Shown here: positions 12,226 to 24,400 of the stretch, piece by piece
Position numbering within the stretch: the first letter of the stretch is position 1
Layout of the letters: each line of letters starts with the position of its first letter
Assembly (NCBI GenBank): GCA_022410635.1
Contig: JAJVDF010001199.1
Location: 119,678-183,677 of the forward strand
From: Tretioscincus oriximinensis
Lineage: Eukaryota; Chordata; Lepidosauria; Squamata; Gymnophthalmidae
Reading direction: 5' to 3'
Length of the DNA stretch: 64,000 nt
Translations under genes and position numbers: made by a program
Notes under the pieces: generated by a model
Told to the model about the DNA's origin: nothing
Seen by the model: the letters and a program-made list of their open reading frames with translations, nothing else
Databases searched by the model: none

Positions 12226-13463
12226 CTTGGTTTGCTTCCTGTGCCCTGGGGGCATGCCAAAGAAATGGAGGTGAGCACATATCTTTCAAAGAGCACATGT
12301 CTAAAGGAAGCTTCTTTTCCCACTTGAAACAGGAACTCATCAAGACAAAAGAAGCCTGGGAGACTTTTGTATCAGCTGACCAGTTGTAACTCCACTTGGA
12401 AGGGATGTTTTAAAAGATCTTGGGTCACTTTGTGCCTTGCTTTCTGAAGTAAACCAGGCTTCACCAGAGCTCCTTTGAGCGATTATTTCACAACAGGCTT
12501 CTAAACTTTCTGCTTTTTGGCTGCTCTCTTTATAGCAAACCACCAGCCAACCTGTGTTCTCTCTAGCCCACAATCACAGCTGGCTTAACTGTTCCCTAAA
12601 AGGAGACATGGAAGCGAGAACCAGGATCTGCTTCATCCCTTCAGCACTTACTCTGTCTCTTCTTCATAGGCCAATGTTAAAAAAAAATCTGTTTACCTCT
12701 TGGGAGATCACGTTAGAACACTTGCTTTCTTTAGGAAGCCATGAAAATGATTTATTTTCTTCCTCTTAATTTCATAGCCAGTAATTAGTTAACTTTTTCC
12801 TAAATGATTGATTTCTTAATTTAAAAAACAACACTTTTTTCCTCTAACAATTTGTGTGTTGTATCTCCATGTCTTTTTTGTTCTTCATAAAANTTGGAAA
12901 AACACCATTGTAAAGTTTTTGTACAACATTTTCAAATGCAATAGCATGGATCAATAAAACAAAAATGTGTGCAGAGTTGCTTTTTTGCTAATCCATACAG
13001 CTATATACATTTCACAACATACTGTGTTTTCTATATATTATTTTCTTAAATCTTAAAACACATTTAAAAAGATTNTTCTGCAAACCTTTTTGAGAGAATG
13101 CAGACCAGTATTACCTGCACACAGGTACAAAACTAAGGAAAGCACTTCAAGTACCATAAAAGTGTATTGTTGGATTTTCCTTCCAGTCAATCAATATGGC
13201 TGTGTCATTTTTTATTCTGGCAGTGNTGCTACTCAAGTTGTGGTATAGGGTGCTTTATATTAATACATACAAGTCCAGCACTACATTTCCAGCTTTGTGC
13301 ATTTTAGAAACTCTACCTATTAGGGCTTGTAGGTGCTCTGATGCACACTTATATTAACACATTGATTCTCATGTAGTTATCACAAGAAACATTTGCCTAG
13401 GCAAAATGTGATGCAGAAAATGTTTTTGGTCCATGTTGCATGGTTTGGATAAAAGCAGGAACA
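12226..13463. other. No gene recognised
   Basis: Mixed AT-rich sequence. The part from 12226 to about 12780 has higher complexity and several small open frames on both strands, none with a recognisable domain. The rest is AT-rich with homopolymer tracts. Confidence 0.4.
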
Positions 13464-13950
13464 TAAAAAGAACATAAGAGGAGACTTTCTGAATGGGGCC
13501 AGAGTCCATTTAGTCCAGCATTTTGTGCCACAGAGTGGCCCCCAGTTGCACTAGGACAGTCTCAAGCAGAAGAAGGAAAAACCCTCACCTGTTCTTGACT
13601 CCTTGNAAATGGCATTTCAGGAATACTTCCTGGTTTNCCATCCTAATAGCCATTGATACACCTAACTTCCATGAATTTATCTAACCCTATTTTGTAGATA
13701 TTAAGGCTGCTAGCTACCACCACCTCTTCCGGAAGTGAATTCCATAGACTAACAACCCTCTGGGGGGAAAAAATATTTTCTTTTGACTGTCCTGACTGTC
13801 TTCTACCCATCAGCTTCAAAGACTGTGACAGAGAAAATATTTTTCTGTGTTGTGTGACAAGAGAAAATATTTTTTTCTTTATTCACCTTATCTATCCCCT
13901 GCATGATTTTATATACTTCAATTAGATCACTTCTTAAACAACATCTTTCA
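13464..13950 (-). mobile_element. CR1 LINE 3' fragment, distal part of a split copy
   Basis: Starts with AACATAAAAAGAACATAAGA, the CR1 3' terminal repeat read in reverse, and continues through the same blocks as the element at 42594-46222 (CCAGCATTTTGTG, CACCTCTTCCGGAAGTGAA, GATTTTATATACTTCAAT). Homology stops at about 13950 and resumes at about 14519, so the copy has been split by an insertion. A 30-40 bp block with GAGAAAATATTTTT is locally duplicated. Confidence 0.8.
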
Positions 13951-14518
13951 TGTCCTGTTTGCTGGTAGGCAGCCAAGATTACTGCTGGCAAACACAGAAT
14001 GCAGTAGCTGCAAATGAAGCCACGAAGAGCAAAAGCAGCTTTGNGGGNTGACAGAGTTGGGCATGTCTCCGAAATGCTTCCAAGTCCACGCCCTCAAAAC
14101 TTCATGTTACAATCAGCAGCGTGTTAGAATGGTTAGATGGTCCAAGAATCATGCACACCAAGTCACAATAATGTCCAAGGGCAAAACACAATAATAAAGT
14201 CAGAAAGCATAAACCAAGTTCAGGAATTCCCAAGCTAGATAACACAGAGAGAATAATAAGTTGTCTCCAGCCATGATTGTTCTNTCCTGTCAGGGGAAGG
14301 GTACCTTCCAGCTATTCTCTTTCTACTGGAGGAGAGCCTTATNACACCAGTGCTTNATTACCAATTCATACCAACTTGTATCTTCNTCACTATCAGACTG
14401 CTGGCAAGCAGGCTCTCCTATCTCAGTCACTTCTGAAGCTACATCTTGGGGCCCATCTGCTTTTGGTTCAACTTCAACCATGATCTCTTCATCTGCATCT
14501 ACNTCCAGATTAAGGCAT
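13951..14518 (-). mobile_element. Insertion (about 568 bp) inside a CR1 copy, LTR-like
   Basis: This sequence separates two parts of one CR1 fragment, so it is a later insertion. It begins TGTCC and ends GGCA, as a TG...CA LTR would, though I cannot find a clear target duplication. Its minus strand has a short acidic open frame (many D and E residues). The layout, with many AAGTC/CCAAG words, resembles 56180-56910, which may be a diverged relative. No transposase or reverse transcriptase is visible. The family is not recognised. Confidence 0.45.
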
Positions 14519-14690
14519 GGCTGAAAAGACCTAAACGTTGCCACCTGAGACCTTCAGGTATAAGTAAGTAAGTTAGCAAGTAAAAGCAAGCAAGCAAGTA
14601 AGTAAATGAAATGTTCCTGTCCCTTGACCATTCTTGTGGCCTTTTTTGCACCTGTGCAGCTACACACAGGACTGTATTTAGGCAAAATAT
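14519..14690 (-). mobile_element. CR1 LINE fragment, proximal part of the split copy
   Basis: GGCTGAAAAGACCTAAACGT and CCCTTGACCATTCTTGTGGC match the CR1 sequence at about 43105-43200 and continue where 13950 stopped. A patch of AAGTAAGTAAG and AAGCAAGCAAG simple repeat lies between the two matching blocks. Confidence 0.7.
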
Positions 14691-14700
14691 AGCTACCAGG

Positions 14701-15059
14701 CAGCAGCGGCTGGTGCAGTTANGGGCTGGGGTGGGTGGGGCCAGTANGTTNCTCCAGNCTTGGCAAAGTTAGGACCNTGGCTGNAGGAGGCCCATTCAAG
14801 CACTTATCATTCTCTCTCTCAGTCTGCAAGTTGAATGTCAATACAAAATAGCACCTCTACGGAGATAAGAGAGAGACTGTAGCCCCTCCTAGGCAGCCCT
14901 CCCATTGCTTCTGGGATTGGTGACTCCTTTTGTCAATTAAAAAANNTGCCTGGAGCTTTTTGATTTATTGGCNGTTCCTNTATGAAAGGAGATTTTATAN
15001 TTGATTTTAATCTCTGAGTGTTCGACGAACCCCACGAACACAGTGGCCAGCCACCACTG
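14701..15059. mobile_element. Non-autonomous hAT-like transposon (359 bp), N-rich
   Basis: Left end CAGCAGCGGCTGG and right end CCAGCCACCACTG are inverted repeats (10 of 13 match). They are flanked by CTACCAGG at 14693-14700 and CTACCAGT at 15060-15067, an 8 bp target duplication with one mismatch, as hAT transposases make. Eleven N positions fall in this one element, far above the window's usual density, which suggests a high-copy polymorphic or poorly resolved family. No open frame is present. Confidence 0.8.
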
Positions 15060-15127
15060 CTACCAGTAGTAATAAGAAGATATTAATGTTTTTTATTACT
15101 TTTACNATAATTAAACCCTAACCAGCT

Positions 15128-15186
15128 AAGGGAAGAGGGGGAGTAAAATAAATAAATAAAATAAATAGNTAAGTAAATAAATTACA
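15128..15186 (+). repeat. AAATA/AAAT simple repeat
   Basis: An impure run of AAATAAATAAAATAAATA type; it may be the tail of an unrecognised LINE or SINE. Confidence 0.6.
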
Positions 15187-15227
15187 GCCCATGGGCAAAA
15201 TACAGCCAAAATACAGGTATTCGGGAT

Positions 15228-15315
15228 GAGCTGCTTCAGATTGTCTATGAAAACTCATGTCACCTATCTTTCTCTTTTTAGCTTCTAAAGTGCTACAAGC
15301 CCCTCTCTGGAAAAA
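15228..15315 (+). mobile_element. Penelope-like retroelement fragment (probable)
   Basis: Contains GCTTCAGATTGTCTATGAAAA, CTCATGTCACC, TCTTTTTAGCTTCTAAAGTG and CTACAAGCCCCTC in the same order as the fuller copy at 62986-63125. Only the terminal-repeat part is present. Confidence 0.5.
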
Positions 15316-15319
15316 GNCT

Positions 15320-18300
15320 AACATGGATATTTCTTTGAAAACTTTGTTTCTCCTTTTTTCTGATTCCNTCCAATTTTTAAGATCTATTTTCTAATCAACA
15401 TTGTCTGTATTTTTATATTTTATTTGTGATGTTTTCTTATTTTACATGTGCTGATCACCTGGTATAAATCTGTACTCNGAGAAAGGCTGAACTTTGTAAT
15501 TCTCAGTGCCTACTAGATAATGGAATGATCATTGTCCCTCTGTTGGTAATTTGTGATATGAAGGTTTATCTCTAATGATTCACCACTAAGAGATTATCCT
15601 TCAAATAGTTCTCTAATGTTTTGTCCATGATAGCCCATTGAAAATTCTGTGAGTTTTTATAGGAATACCAATGAAGGCTGCTGGCAATGCTACAACACCA
15701 GGATTGCCTTTATGACACTGCTGACCACCTTCATCTAGAATTGTTTCATAGAACACAGACAACAGCCCTGGAAATGAGCCACTTCCTGGGTTTGAAGAGA
15801 CNGGATCACATTATCCCAATAATGCAAATTAACTAAGGTATTTCCATCCAAGTGGTGATGTGGCATGGCAACGGCAATGGAAAAGGAATGGAAAAACTCA
15901 GCATAGTGCTTTTTCCTGTTCTGACTTTGCAGTGCAGGGTGCTTTCTGAATGAGTAAGGAGCTCATATGGGTCATGAAAGTGCAAAGATGTGCAAATTCT
16001 GTATACACATGATGCATTCATAGTGTTACAATGCCACTGAGAAAATTTTATTTTTTGTTGTGCTATGTTATGTTTTATTTCAGGTTGATTCAACCTTGTA
16101 AGGATACTGAGGAAATTCAGCAAAAATAGGCCTCTGAACCCACAAATGTTATTATACTACAGCAGTCATCATGGAAAAATACTGGCAATGCTGGACGGGG
16201 TTGATAGAAGTTGGAATGCACTGACATTTATAGGACTTCAGGGGAAGAGCTTTTGCACTTTATAGAGCTTCTATTTATGAGAAACAAATCAAAAGAAAAT
16301 GTCCTGCCTCCATGCTCTTTTTCAGCAGGAATCGATAGAATCTGAATAGTAAGCATTTATAATCCAGGATGAATTGAGAATGATCATGAATTAATTCTGA
16401 ATTTTAGCCTTTTTCTCCCCATAGAGACCTTTTTATGTATTTTGGGTTTATCCTTGTGCTTATAAATCTCAAAACATATAATGTCACCACAAATTTATGA
16501 GTTTGACTTTAGAAGATACATGGATGCAATTAGTACCATTAAAGTTATTTTATTTCTGTGTCTTTGATTTAGGTTGCAAGTAGTATGAAAATCATAATTT
16601 TAGGGTGAATTATATAATTTCTTTGGTAGCCCATTTGAATTTATTAGGGGATTGGGGTATAATTACGATGAAATAATTTATTTTGCATCATTGTTTTTAA
16701 TTGAACTAATATTGTCTTCTGAAGATCACAATGCAAATTCTCAGCCAGCGATATGTAAAAATAGCTACTTTATATACAGAAGGAAAAGTTAAAAAACAAT
16801 CTATTCCCAGGTTTGTTGCTTTTGTTCACCATCTCACTTTCTTTTTCTCTTTCAGCTTTTTTCTATTGTGCTGTTGGGGCTAAATTGTCACATGGTGTGC
16901 CAGAATTCTTTCTGTTCGATATGTTGATCTTCTAACTGTACAGAACAGAAATAGTTCTTTTCAGTACCATACAATAACCNCATAGCCACAAAAGGGTCAA
17001 TACTATAGAGTTACTATGTAGTTTTTATACAGAGATGGCATCTCAAGCATTTATTGGAATGAACAATAGTTCACAAGTAAGAAACTTTTTTTTATTCCTG
17101 TGTTGCTATTTTGTGCAAGGATCTACTTTTTATTTATATAGCTCTCAGAACTTCAATGTATANTAGGAAGTGTATTTTGTTATTCAACTCCTTATAACTC
17201 ATTGAATACCACTGAGTCATGTTCAACTCCTGGTTGACTAGATGGAGTGATTCCATGAAAAGATAAGTGTTCAAACTGATAACCCTCTGCTTTCCAGGAT
17301 ATTTAGTTTTTCACTAAAATACAGCTCCTTACAAAGCATTTGAAATAGTGATGTTTCCCTTACACAAGGATCAGGTTTGCTTCAAAATGTATCCTTGAAC
17401 AGGGTGAGTGGTTTTGTTAATACATCTTGCTTTTGATAGATGCTCCTGGCTTTTGTAGGAGTCTGAACGGGGTAAGCTAGTCAGTACTGTTGGATCAGCA
17501 AATAATAAACATTGGCTGGGTGTACNCAATTTTTTTCTACCTCATTCATAGTGCAATTAGGAAGAATTAGGCACAAGTGCTAAGTGCTTTTCAGTAGTCA
17601 ACCTGCAATAAATGCCATTTTTCCCAGAATAAACTATTGCTCAGATATTCAGGCATCTTTCCGGAAAACCCTNGTACTCTCGTGACCATATGCGTATGCA
17701 CACATTAGACGTGAGATGTTAAAACAATTGAGATTGCGGCAGTTATTTCTATTGGCTGTTGCGAGTAAAAAAAAAAATTCGTGGATTGCACTGTGATGAG
17801 ATCAACGAGCGATGTTACAGAACTGGGGCATTGGTGATTGAATATATATGTTTGGTGTGCTATATTCTGGATTATAGCACTGTGGCGGTTTTTAAGTCAT
17901 TGTGAGTACCTAGTCATTGTCAAAGGTGTCATTGCCTAGATAAACAAAATTTTACAACTGCTGGGATTTTTGAAGCAAACAGTCGAAATGGATATATACC
18001 ACAGTCTTAAAGATATGTTAGATTTTTANCTCTGGAAAATTGCTATTGTTCGAAAAGTAAATAACTTTCTTCTGGTTATAAAAGTAAAGTGTATAATTAA
18101 ACCATTTTAAAAAACAGGACAATCATTTTATATACTTTTGAATTAATAGAAACCTACTCAACATCAGGAAAACATTTGTTGAGTAAAAAGAATAAACCTA
18201 AGTACATCTATGTACATAGAATTACTGTATTTACATAGATTTATTATCTATTGTATATAAGAATGTTTTAATCTTGTTATTTTTGCTCTGTAGTTCTTCC

Positions 18301-18715
18301 TTTGTTTCCAATAAACAAAATTACTTTATTAAATTTGGTATTTAGTACTTTCCCTCTTAATTAGTGTAAAACGTTAAGTAATGAAATTTATTCTTTTTTT
18401 TNATAATTTTTATTTGATTTTCCAAAGAAAAGAAAGAAAAGAAATACACAGATATGGACACAATAATTGTGAATCACACAAACTGTCTAGCTATCATTAC
18501 CTCCTTACTTGTTAAATCACTAGTGGGGATGAGGCAGTTTTTCATTTTATCANGTGATTAAATAATGTTGATCTCTCAGTTACCTATGCTCTTTATCACT
18601 ATATAAAANCACTACAATATTCAAGAATGAAAAATAACTAGCAAGCTGGAATGTTTAGCATGGGCAGATCTCATAGTATCTTGGACAGTAATAAGAGAAA
18701 GTTATTAGAGAGCGG
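15320..18715. other. Gene-free AT-rich stretch
   Basis: No supported gene or repeat. At about 16380-16760 the sequence is very AT-rich, repeat-free and full of homeodomain-type words (ATTAATT, TAATTA); at about 17640-17960 it carries several CpG sites in an AT-rich background. Either could be conserved or mobile sequence that I do not recognise. Confidence 0.35.
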
Positions 18716-18721
18716 TTTCTT

Positions 18722-18850
18722 TCTGGAGAAGTAGATTTAGTCTATAAGACTCTTATCATTCACTTTTTCTTCTTAGTCTCTAAAGTGTTATGGGACCTTA
18801 GACATGCTTGTTAGATATTCTGATCCTGACTAATATGGCTACTACTTTAT
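18722..18850 (+). mobile_element. Penelope-like retroelement fragment (probable)
   Basis: Shows CTGGAGAAGTAGATTTAGTC, TTCTTCTTAGTCTCTAAAGTG and GATCCTGACTAATATGGCTA in the order seen at 62986-63125 (CTGAAGAAGTAGAC ... GTTAGTCTCAAAGTG ... GACTAACATGGCTA). The ribozyme-like core is degraded. Confidence 0.5.
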
Positions 18851-18859
18851 GTTTGGTCT

Positions 18860-19971
18860 TCAAATAATAGATAATCCATTATTTACTTACTTAACTTACT
18901 TACTTATTCATTCATTTAAAGCAGCTGTATATAACTTCTTTACAATTTGCAATTTTTCAAAGTGAAGTTNAATAAGAACTTAAAACACTAAGTAATAATA
19001 ATAAAAATAGAATAGTGAGATGATACAGTAAATTCATGTTCCCACAAACATAATATTTCTCTTAATTTATAGAAGGAAGAACATTCCCTTCCCTATTTAA
19101 TAATTGGTATTATTAAACAAGTAAAGGTACGTNATGGTACAATCTAAAAGTTGTGCCTTCAGTAGCTCCTAAAGGTCACAAAGCAGATGTCTCACAAATA
19201 TCAGATGTGAAAATATTCCAGGATTATATTGTGTGCCTTGCTGATCAGCAGTATTATCTGTCATTCAATACATGCATAAAATTGGTAATGGCAATATTCT
19301 GTAGAGTTTTCAAGATATTGCATTATATCTGCTTCAGCATAGAATAACATTACAGAGTGGTCTTTTCAGTGGACACAGTGATACCCAAATGTGGTCTTCA
19401 ATGTAATCTCTAATTTGTTCTATTAAATTTCTCAGTAGACATTATTAACCCAATTAATCAGAAAGGGATAAGTTAAATTACTAATTATTCCAAAACAGTT
19501 AAACTTGAACAGGCAACACAAAATGAACAATTAGGCAATTTGCCATAGAAATTAAGACCTTTTTTAAAGCAACAACATTTTAAATCAAAATGATGGCATG
19601 AAAATAAGTGTAATGTTACTAATTGCATCCATTCATCTACTCAAGTCAAGTATGTAAATCCACAGCGACCTTATACATTTTGACAAATGAATACAGACTC
19701 TTCAACAGACCAGCCTTCCTAATAAAGAGATGAAGGCAGGTTGAGAAGCATATATTTACCCCCAACTTTTCACTGCCTTTAAGAATGCAGTCAAAGATGC
19801 ATCTGCAAAAGCTCTTCTCAGAACTGTCATGAACTGCCAGCTCAAAAGAACAACCTGTCAGCAATTCTCCATCTTAATTTCCACTTACTGTTTTGAGGCT
19901 GAATTAAGTTAAGATACTGATTTGTACAGCCCATATATGCCAAGATTCTTTTTTATTATTCTTTGTTATTG
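18860..19971. other. No gene recognised
   Basis: AT-rich. A TTACTTACTTAACTTACTTA patch at about 18884-18905 may be a LINE tail remnant. Nothing else is supported. Confidence 0.4.
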
Positions 19972-19974
19972 TAA

Positions 19975-20632
19975 GGCTGCAAACACACTTTGGGTTTTAA
20001 AACGGAGTGGAAACCACTCCATTTTGATCCCAAACTGATAAAGGCTTAGGACATACAAATCCAATGCGCATTGAAGTGCNAATTACAGCAAAAAAGGCGA
20101 GGCAGCGGCAGCTGCGGGCTGCTGAGGAGGAGGCGGTACTGACAGAGCCACCTCACCTTCCTCCTTTGCCCATTTCTGCCTGCCATGGTAGCAGAGCGAG
20201 GCGGTTCTTCCAGCCGTGTGAGTCTCCATCCCCGGGACTGCAGCCCAGCAATGAGGCAGTGGCAGCACAGACAATGCAGCTCTTCCTGCACCGTCACCTT
20301 CTCAACCACCTGCCCAGCTGCTACTGCCGCTTCACCTTGCCCATCACAATCGATGCCCTCCTTCCTTCCTTTCCCTCCCTTCCGTATTAACTTCACATAT
20401 ACCGACCACATATACCACCACGGGACGACTACGGGGATCTGTGTTGTTGATGTTCAAGACACGCAAATGCCAAAAAAGAACATCAGCAACACAGATTCAC
20501 AATCAACACGCAGCAAAAAAAGGTGCTATGTGTCTTGATCGTCGTGCAAGTACTTCGGGGATCATTTAAATNGGAACGGGCCACTCCTGCTTTGTACTGG
20601 GTCATACGTTAAGCCCAAGTGCATTTGCAGCC
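19975..20632. mobile_element. Non-autonomous PIF/Harbinger-like element (658 bp)
   Basis: The ends are inverted repeats: GGCTGCAAACACACTTTGGG on the left and CCCAAGTGCATTTGCAGCC on the right. The flanks are TAA at 19972-19974 and TAA at 20633-20635, the 3 bp TWA duplication typical of PIF/Harbinger. The interior is unusual: GC-rich, with GCGAGGCAGCGGCAGCTGCG near its start, and a separate 21 bp hairpin (20435-20455 against 20478-20498, 19 of 21 paired). Two overlapping open frames of about 110-120 codons exist in the interior but match no transposase motif that I can see. Confidence 0.7.
20435..20498. repeat. Internal hairpin in the Harbinger-like element
   Basis: GGATCTGTGTTGTTGATGTTC pairs with GAACATCAGCAACACAGATT, leaving a 22 nt loop. 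It is not at the element ends, so it is a second level of symmetry. Confidence 0.7.
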
Positions 20633-20635
20633 TAA

Positions 20636-21270
20636 GTGTACTTTTGAGATGTGTTAATGGGTTTGATTTGAATTCAGTTCGTATCCTAGAAGTGGTTTAG
20701 AAGTGTTTGGTTTTGAACCAAATACCTCTTATATTTGATTTAACTGTTCAATATAGAATCAAATTGGGGTGCATTTGATGAGCTATTCAAAGAAACAAAG
20801 TGTCTATGCTTTTAAGGTATTGATTCTTCTGTTTCTGCTTTTACTCTGCAAAACTAACATAGTTTTGCCTGTTGGTTACTGCACTGCGTTTTCTCAGTTG
20901 CACAACTAACTGTTCTCATGTTGACCGGGCCCACCATCCCTGAAAACAAGAGCATCTTGGATGACATGTTCATCAAATGCTGGTATTGGTGCAACCACAC
21001 AGTTGTGAAAACATTAGCCATTGTGTGGGGGGGAGAGGGCCGGGGGGGGGGGGCAACATTGATCAGAAAATGGAGGTGACTACAAATTTCTGCTCAATCT
21101 TCTTGTGCAGGAAGAGCTGCTAAGAGCAACTTTAGATTANATGAAAGGAAAAACAGCACCTTCTCTGCCAATACTACCGGGAACTCCCATAGCTGGTCAT
21201 TGGACAGAGGAGAGTTCCCAGTACTCCTTTTCCTTCCCCTGGAGATCGATGTNTCCACCCAAAAACAGTG
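20636..21270. other. No gene; contains G-rich run
   Basis: No gene recognised. At 21027-21053 three G tracts (7, 3 and 12 G) are separated by AGA-type and CC spacers, a possible G-quadruplex former. Confidence 0.4.
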
Positions 21271-21450
21271 GATACCTGGATAGATTTTAGATAGGATTAA
21301 ATAAGTTCATGTAAGCCAAGAATATAAATATATAGATACTGGAATGGATTTCTTGATACTGTCTCCGGGATGAAGCAACAGGCAGTATTCCTGAAGTACT
21401 ATTTTCAGGGAGTCAAGAACAGATGAGGAAAAGCATGTGGATTTACAGGT
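21271..21450 (+). mobile_element. CR1 LINE 3' fragment
   Basis: GATAGATTTTAGATAGGATT, GTCTCCGGGATGAAGCAACA and CAGGCAGTATTCCTGAAGT match the CR1 3' region on the plus strand, as at 52506-52780 and 53525-53815. The terminal ATGTTCTT repeat is lost. Confidence 0.65.
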
Positions 21451-24400
21451 ATGTGTGATAGATACATTCCACANTCCTTTTCCATATTGAGGATTTCATG
21501 CCTGCAGCCTTATCTGCATCTCCACCAGGAAATATCTATAGTAGTCGAACTGAGAGGANCATTGCAGTTCTCAAGAATATTGATGATACTTTCAGAGAGA
21601 TACTGCTGATGCCATCTGACTTTAATGGGAGCAGAAAGTTATAATNCCGTGCAAGTTCTAACTCTGAGAATTTATGCAATATTGTTTATTACCAACGGCA
21701 TCCCTCTTGCTCTTCTGTACATACAGGTCAGCACTGAAATGTATCATCTGCCCAGAGAATGGATTTTAAAAGTGCAGATGCCCCCTTTGCTATAAGGTCA
21801 CTGAGGTCCTGCTGAGGGTGTCAGATTCCTGCTGAGAATCCCATTCAAATGCTTTGTTCTCCTCAGCAGGAGACTGTCTATTCAGCAGTACCTTAGGAAA
21901 CAGGCTAGGCACTTTATAGCAATAACCAGCGCAGTTATGGCAGAGAGTTTGCAAAGAAGGTTTAGGTAGTGCAATTCTTTTGGATTTCTCAAATACATGA
22001 AAGCTGGTATTACACCTGCACTAAGGATATGCATCAGCTTGGTTGCTGGTGCAATGTCACAATGATGATGACGTAGAAGGGAGTGGTGCCAGTGAGAACA
22101 AAGAACCAACAAAAAACACCACACGGCTGCTAGAGTTCCAATAATCAAAATTCCAAAGTTTATGTCATGTACCCCAAAAATAAAATTCAAAAGTTCAAAT
22201 GTCCAAATAATTGAAAATGAAAACAACAAGGGGCTATTCCTGCCCAGTGATAAAGGATTTTGTTCAGCTTCTTCAGGCCGTCATATATCCTGTCTGGTTC
22301 AACATTTAGAAAAAGGAANTTTTTTTGTAAAGGTACACAGCTCCACCGAGACAGAAGTATAGATGTCTTCAATGGTGCAATCTCACAGCATTGAAATTGC
22401 TGCCCATTTGGTCTATATATAAATGTCCATAGTACAAAAATTTGTGGGAACATACAAGGCTGCACTAAGAATACATTTATTCCCCCCTTTTTTCCCTTTG
22501 TAATTGAAAATGTACCCCTGGCTTGCCGGAATCACCGTGACATGCTGTAAATGATGTATGGGGGGGGGGGAAAAACCAGTTCACTTTGTAAGGAGGGAAA
22601 CCTGGCACTTCCCACCCACTTCTGTATTTTCTGTTTCCTTTGCTCTTTGCTGAAATATACAGTCTGGCAATGGACATTGGTTTATACTTGATGAATGATA
22701 GTTTGACATTGAAGTAAGATGCAAATGAAAGCTGAATCCTGCAGAAAATTTCTGGNACCTAAATCAACATAACATGTAAGTGGCTATATGTTGCTTCATT
22801 TCTCATATCTTTTGCCTGTTTTATTAATACTATGGCTTTTTCCATATTGGGAAGGTAGCTTTTCTTTCCATTTGTCTGTGCTCCTGTGGATAAGAGAAAT
22901 TACAGTAATCATTTAATGGAAATAGGCTTCAAGCAAATGCGTAGCATATAATTACATGCTTTCTGTGTGTGTGAATTTAAGCAGAAGCAGAAGGAACATG
23001 GGGGGAATACCATGTGCTATTGCTTTGGACAGTCCTGATTACAACAGAGAGAAAATAAACTGGTCTATTCTTCCTATGCAGCATCGCCACCTCAGACTTC
23101 ATCCCAAACATAGCATGTTTAAAAGCCTTGAAAATACAATAAACACCAATGGAAGAAGCCTTCTAATCTTTGTTCCTCTTCATAGATCTATTGGCACATT
23201 TTTATGCTTGGGTGACCTTGACATTTCTGCATCATTTGAAGAGGGGAATAATGGGGGATATAAGTAAAATAATAAACACAAAAGAAGCACAGGCTGCTTA
23301 GTAACAAAGGGAACAAAAGAGCTGACGGTGCTCCTGCCTCCCCTTTAAATGTGAGAACATTCCAACTTTAAAAAAGAATACAAACTATCTTCTGCAGTGT
23401 GTGAAGGAGTGCCTGATAGGAGAACTGAGAAAGAGAATGATGACTGGAAACCCTAACCTTAACCCTCATTCTGGATATTCCAAAATAAAGCATTGATATT
23501 CCAGACTATCCTTTCCTAATATAGCAGGAAAAGTATGCAACATCTGAATGCAGCCTGTATTTCTCAACTTTCTACTGTGAAATAGATAGTCAGATGGGCA
23601 TGAAGTAGGACTGCATCCAGACGGCTGTGCTTTGTATTGAAATTTCTAATTTTTNTGCTACAAAGCACCAACCCTTTCTTCTCTTCTTCATGTATTTGAC
23701 CACAAACCCGATGAGGCTTTGGACTCCTACAGCTCCCAAGAAGCTCTGTTTCTCTTCTATCATTGGCTCAATCTTGGGAGTTGTACACAAATTGCATATG
23801 CTTTATCAGGAAAACTTGTTCTCCATATCTCAATACTGAGAATCTTCAGGTAAATCAGGACTGGAGTGAGAAGGGACATCATTGTGATGTTATTCTCAGC
23901 CCTTATTTCTGAACAGAGTACCTCAGGAGCAGCAATGACATCATAAATGAAGTCACTTCCAATCTCTGCTTCAAGGCATGGTGCCCAGAGTGATGCCATT
24001 TCTGGTCTCAATCCCCATANCCGGAAGTAGTGTCACAAAATTTTCATGCACTCTTTGCATGTGCAGAGAACTTCAGGTGCCCCAATGATTTTCAGGCTAC
24101 TGAGATGTGATTTCCACGCCAGATAACTCCCAGCACTGCATTGGCTGCTGCCTCTTCCCTTCTTTATTACCAGGTGAGTGAATATAAAAAGGGAGAGAAA
24201 TGAGGTTAAAAACACAGTTTTGGGGCTATGATGGTTTCTAAATAAACAAATTTGTACTTTCCTGCCTAAACTCAGCAGGAAAATAGTTTCTGCATACAAT
24301 AACTGGCTGAAGTCAGGGATGATTGTTGTAAGATATCACAATTCTGTCTCTATTACTCAGTCCTGATGAGAGGATAGCATGGATCTGAGNTGTATGATGA

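Noticed and set aside
21882..22229. 115-codon hydrophobic open frame on the minus strand resembling a membrane protein
   Set aside because: The hydrophobicity comes from AT-rich sequence read in a T-rich frame. There is no conserved motif or splice context.
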